A stretch of 64,000 nucleotides of DNA from Acidobacteriota bacterium (GTDB taxonomy: Bacteria > Acidobacteriota > Holophagae > Holophagales > Holophagaceae): the NCBI GenBank assembly GCA_014189895.1, contig BJFQ01000003.1, positions 1-64,000 on the forward strand, given 5' to 3'. Below the pieces are notes generated by a model. The model had not been told where the DNA came from, ran no database searches, and saw only the letters and a list, made by a program, of their open reading frames with translations. The translations under genes were made by a program, and so were the position numbers. Positions 62,583 through 64,000 of the stretch are shown here, one piece after another. Position 1 is the first letter of the stretch; every line of letters begins with the position of its first letter.

Positions 62583-63179
62583 ATGAAATTACCCCAAGCG
62601 CTTGAGTCCGTTGTTGAAGCCCTTCAATCCCTTCCGGGAGTGGGTCGTAAATCAGCCCAACGAATGGTGATTTCTCTCCTGAAAGATGGGGCTTCATCAA
62701 TGAGCCGTCTGGGATCGGTGCTCAGCGATGCTTCTCAAAAATTATGTTTTTGTAGTCTCTGTGGGGGTTTTGCAGATCAGAAGATCTGTGCGATCTGTTC
62801 CGATGAAAAACGAGACGCCTCTCTACTTCTCATAGTGGCTGAAGCGTCCAACATATTAACGATTGAGAAGTCTGAAATATACAAAGGCCACTATCACGCT
62901 CTAGGAGGACTCATTTCGCCGCTCAAGGGGGTGGGACCACAACACCTGCGAATCAAAGAACTAGAAGCCCGTCTCCTTGGTCATCCCTACCAAGAAATTA
63001 TCGTTGCAACTAATCCTACAGTAGACGGTGAATCTACCGCTTCTTGGCTCGTCAAAAATCTTAAATCGTCGGGCATTACAGTTAGCCGCATCGCTCTTGG
63101 ACTTCCTTTTGGAAGTGACATTGAATATGCCGATGAATTAACCTTGGGTCAGTCGATTCAAGGACGCACTAAACTTTAG
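62583..63179 (+). CDS. recR: Recombination mediator RecR
   Basis: 198 residues, the usual size. Helix-hairpin-helix LPGVGRKSAQRM, zinc-binding CSLCGGFADQKICAICSD, and the TOPRIM domain with LLIVAEASNILTIEKSEIYKGHYHALGG and NPTVDGESTASWL. It works with RecF/RecO in gap repair. It overlaps convergent truA by 11 nt. Confidence 0.97.
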   Translation: MKLPQALESVVEALQSLPGVGRKSAQRMVISLLKDGASSMSRLGSVLSDASQKLCFCSLCGGFADQKICAICSDEKRDASLLLIVAEASNILTIEKSEIYKGHYHALGGLISPLKGVGPQHLRIKELEARLLGHPYQEIIVATNPTVDGESTASWLVKNLKSSGITVSRIALGLPFGSDIEYADELTLGQSIQGRTKL

Positions 63180-63957
63180 GAATTCCAAAGGGTTCGTTAA
63201 AACCTGTGCCTGGATCAAGCCATATCTTTTCGAGGGTTAGCCCATGGGGTGGCGCAGTGGGTCCTGACTGAGTTCGATCCTTGATCGCAAGAATGGATTG
63301 GAGATCTTCGGTACTCAGTTTATTTTTCATAAATTCAACGAGGGTGCCTGTCAAAATCCTAACTTGATGCATCAAGAATTGGTTTCCATCGAACAAGACA
63401 CTCAATCCCCGCTCATCTTCTATAACCTCAAACCGGTAGAGTGTTTTAACTGCTGATGGAGCGACACATTCAGAGGCACGGAAAGAACTGAAGTCGTGTG
63501 TTCCCCAGAAAGACTTGAGTGCTTCATTTGTTCGAGGAAGATCTACTTGAAATGAACCGGGGATATGCCAGCGTCGAAAATTTTCCATGGGGTTCCTTAA
63601 CCCTCCGAGTGAAAGTCGATAGCAGTAGCGCTTGGCGACAATGGCTTTACGAAAAGCGAAGTCCTCTGCCACGCCGTGCACGGTATTGATTTGAATATCC
63701 TCGGGGAGATAGGCTTGGATGGCTTTTTTTAATACCGTTGGATCCCAATACCTTTCAGTCTTGAAAAATATTTTTTGATCCTCGGCATGCACACCTGCGT
63801 CTGTTCGACTTGCTCCCGAAGGAAGTCCAATAGTAGATTCTAGGTTTTTAAGAGAGCTCCATAGCATTCCCTGAATGGTCGGAAGAGCCGATTGGACTTG
63901 AAAACCAGAGTAATGAGTTCCGACATAAGATACGGAGGCTAGATAGGAGGAGGTCAT
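63169..63957 (-). CDS. truA: tRNA pseudouridine(38-40) synthase
   Basis: 262 residues. Catalytic Asp in SRTDAGVHA (about 53), AYLPEDIQIN, SFRASECV, and LMHQVRILTGTLVEF. It modifies uridines in the anticodon arm of tRNAs. The complete gene ends the window. The last 43 bases (63958-64000) contain its ribosome binding region and nothing else recognisable. Confidence 0.95.
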   Translation of the reverse strand: MTSSYLASVSYVGTHYSGFQVQSALPTIQGMLWSSLKNLESTIGLPSGASRTDAGVHAEDQKIFFKTERYWDPTVLKKAIQAYLPEDIQINTVHGVAEDFAFRKAIVAKRYCYRLSLGGLRNPMENFRRWHIPGSFQVDLPRTNEALKSFWGTHDFSSFRASECVAPSAVKTLYRFEVIEDERGLSVLFDGNQFLMHQVRILTGTLVEFMKNKLSTEDLQSILAIKDRTQSGPTAPPHGLTLEKIWLDPGTGFNEPFGIPKV

Positions 63958-64000
63958 TTAAGAAGTTTACAAAGAAGCAGTCACAATACTATATATCTAT

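Overview
The window is a compact, gene-dense stretch (about 57 protein genes and two tRNAs, no gene-free stretch over about 270 bp) of a bacterial chromosome. No insertion sequence, prophage or CRISPR array was seen. LpxC, lipoproteins, an RlpA-type protein and ArnT-like lipid glycosyltransferases point to a diderm (Gram-negative) cell. The mixture of bacillithiol genes (bshC, bshB1), an AdoCbl-dependent ribonucleotide reductase, a single-chain tilS-ftsH-folP-glmM-pdxJ run, a TIGR02757 protein and a small Bacteroidota/Acidobacteriota-type conserved protein would fit Acidobacteriota or a neighbouring phylum. That placement is an inference from gene content only. TTG start codons with well-placed Shine-Dalgarno sequences are frequent.

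Layout. 1-4.5 kb (minus): the 5' part of a phosphate acetyltransferase-like gene, a small membrane-anchored protein, an aldehyde dehydrogenase and a secreted prolyl oligopeptidase, with tRNA-Thr(CGT) on the plus strand between the last two. 4.7-19.2 kb (mostly plus): phoH, tyrS, a membrane protein plus rlpA, ispD, lpxC, a cytochrome P460-like lipoprotein, feoAB, a TIGR02757 protein and nrdJ, closed by a strong terminator at 19.24 kb. 19.3-29.9 kb (minus): one long run, cinA-plsY-gpsA-alcohol dehydrogenase-ArnA-like decarboxylase-ArnT-like-queuosine precursor transporter-ArnT-like-EmrE-like-mdh. This holds phospholipid synthesis and what looks like a minimal lipid-sugar modification set. 30-32 kb: small genes (CDGSH, DinB, Fis-like) and two adjacent DnaA-box-like sites. 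32.1-39.8 kb (plus): bshC-bshB1-tilS-ftsH-folP-glmM-pdxJ, joined by 4-nt overlaps or short gaps. 39.8-44 kb: a SOUL protein and a XerC/D recombinase (minus), then acyl-CoA synthetase and a UbiA/MqnP-like prenyltransferase (plus).

44.1-44.8 kb holds the least explained piece: two tandem genes for paralogous, roughly 71-residue membrane proteins. Each has its own strong Shine-Dalgarno, its own downstream hairpin terminator and a shared 18-bp upstream element. I do not recognise the family.

44.9-64 kb: ruvB, ispF, an AlkB-like oxygenase, CCA transferase, GNAT, arfB, tRNA-Lys(CTT), trpS, a site-2-protease-like peptidase, an FAD oxidoreductase, tlyA, mltG, an APC permease, secA, ndk, proS, yqeY, a ferredoxin, thiL, recR and truA.

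Most of the window is core housekeeping. The parts that most deserve a second look are the twin small membrane proteins, an 18-bp perfect inverted repeat inside mdh, the reduced Arn-like lipid modification set, the shortened BshC, and the cis elements upstream of feoAB, nrdJ, phoH and the Fis-like gene.
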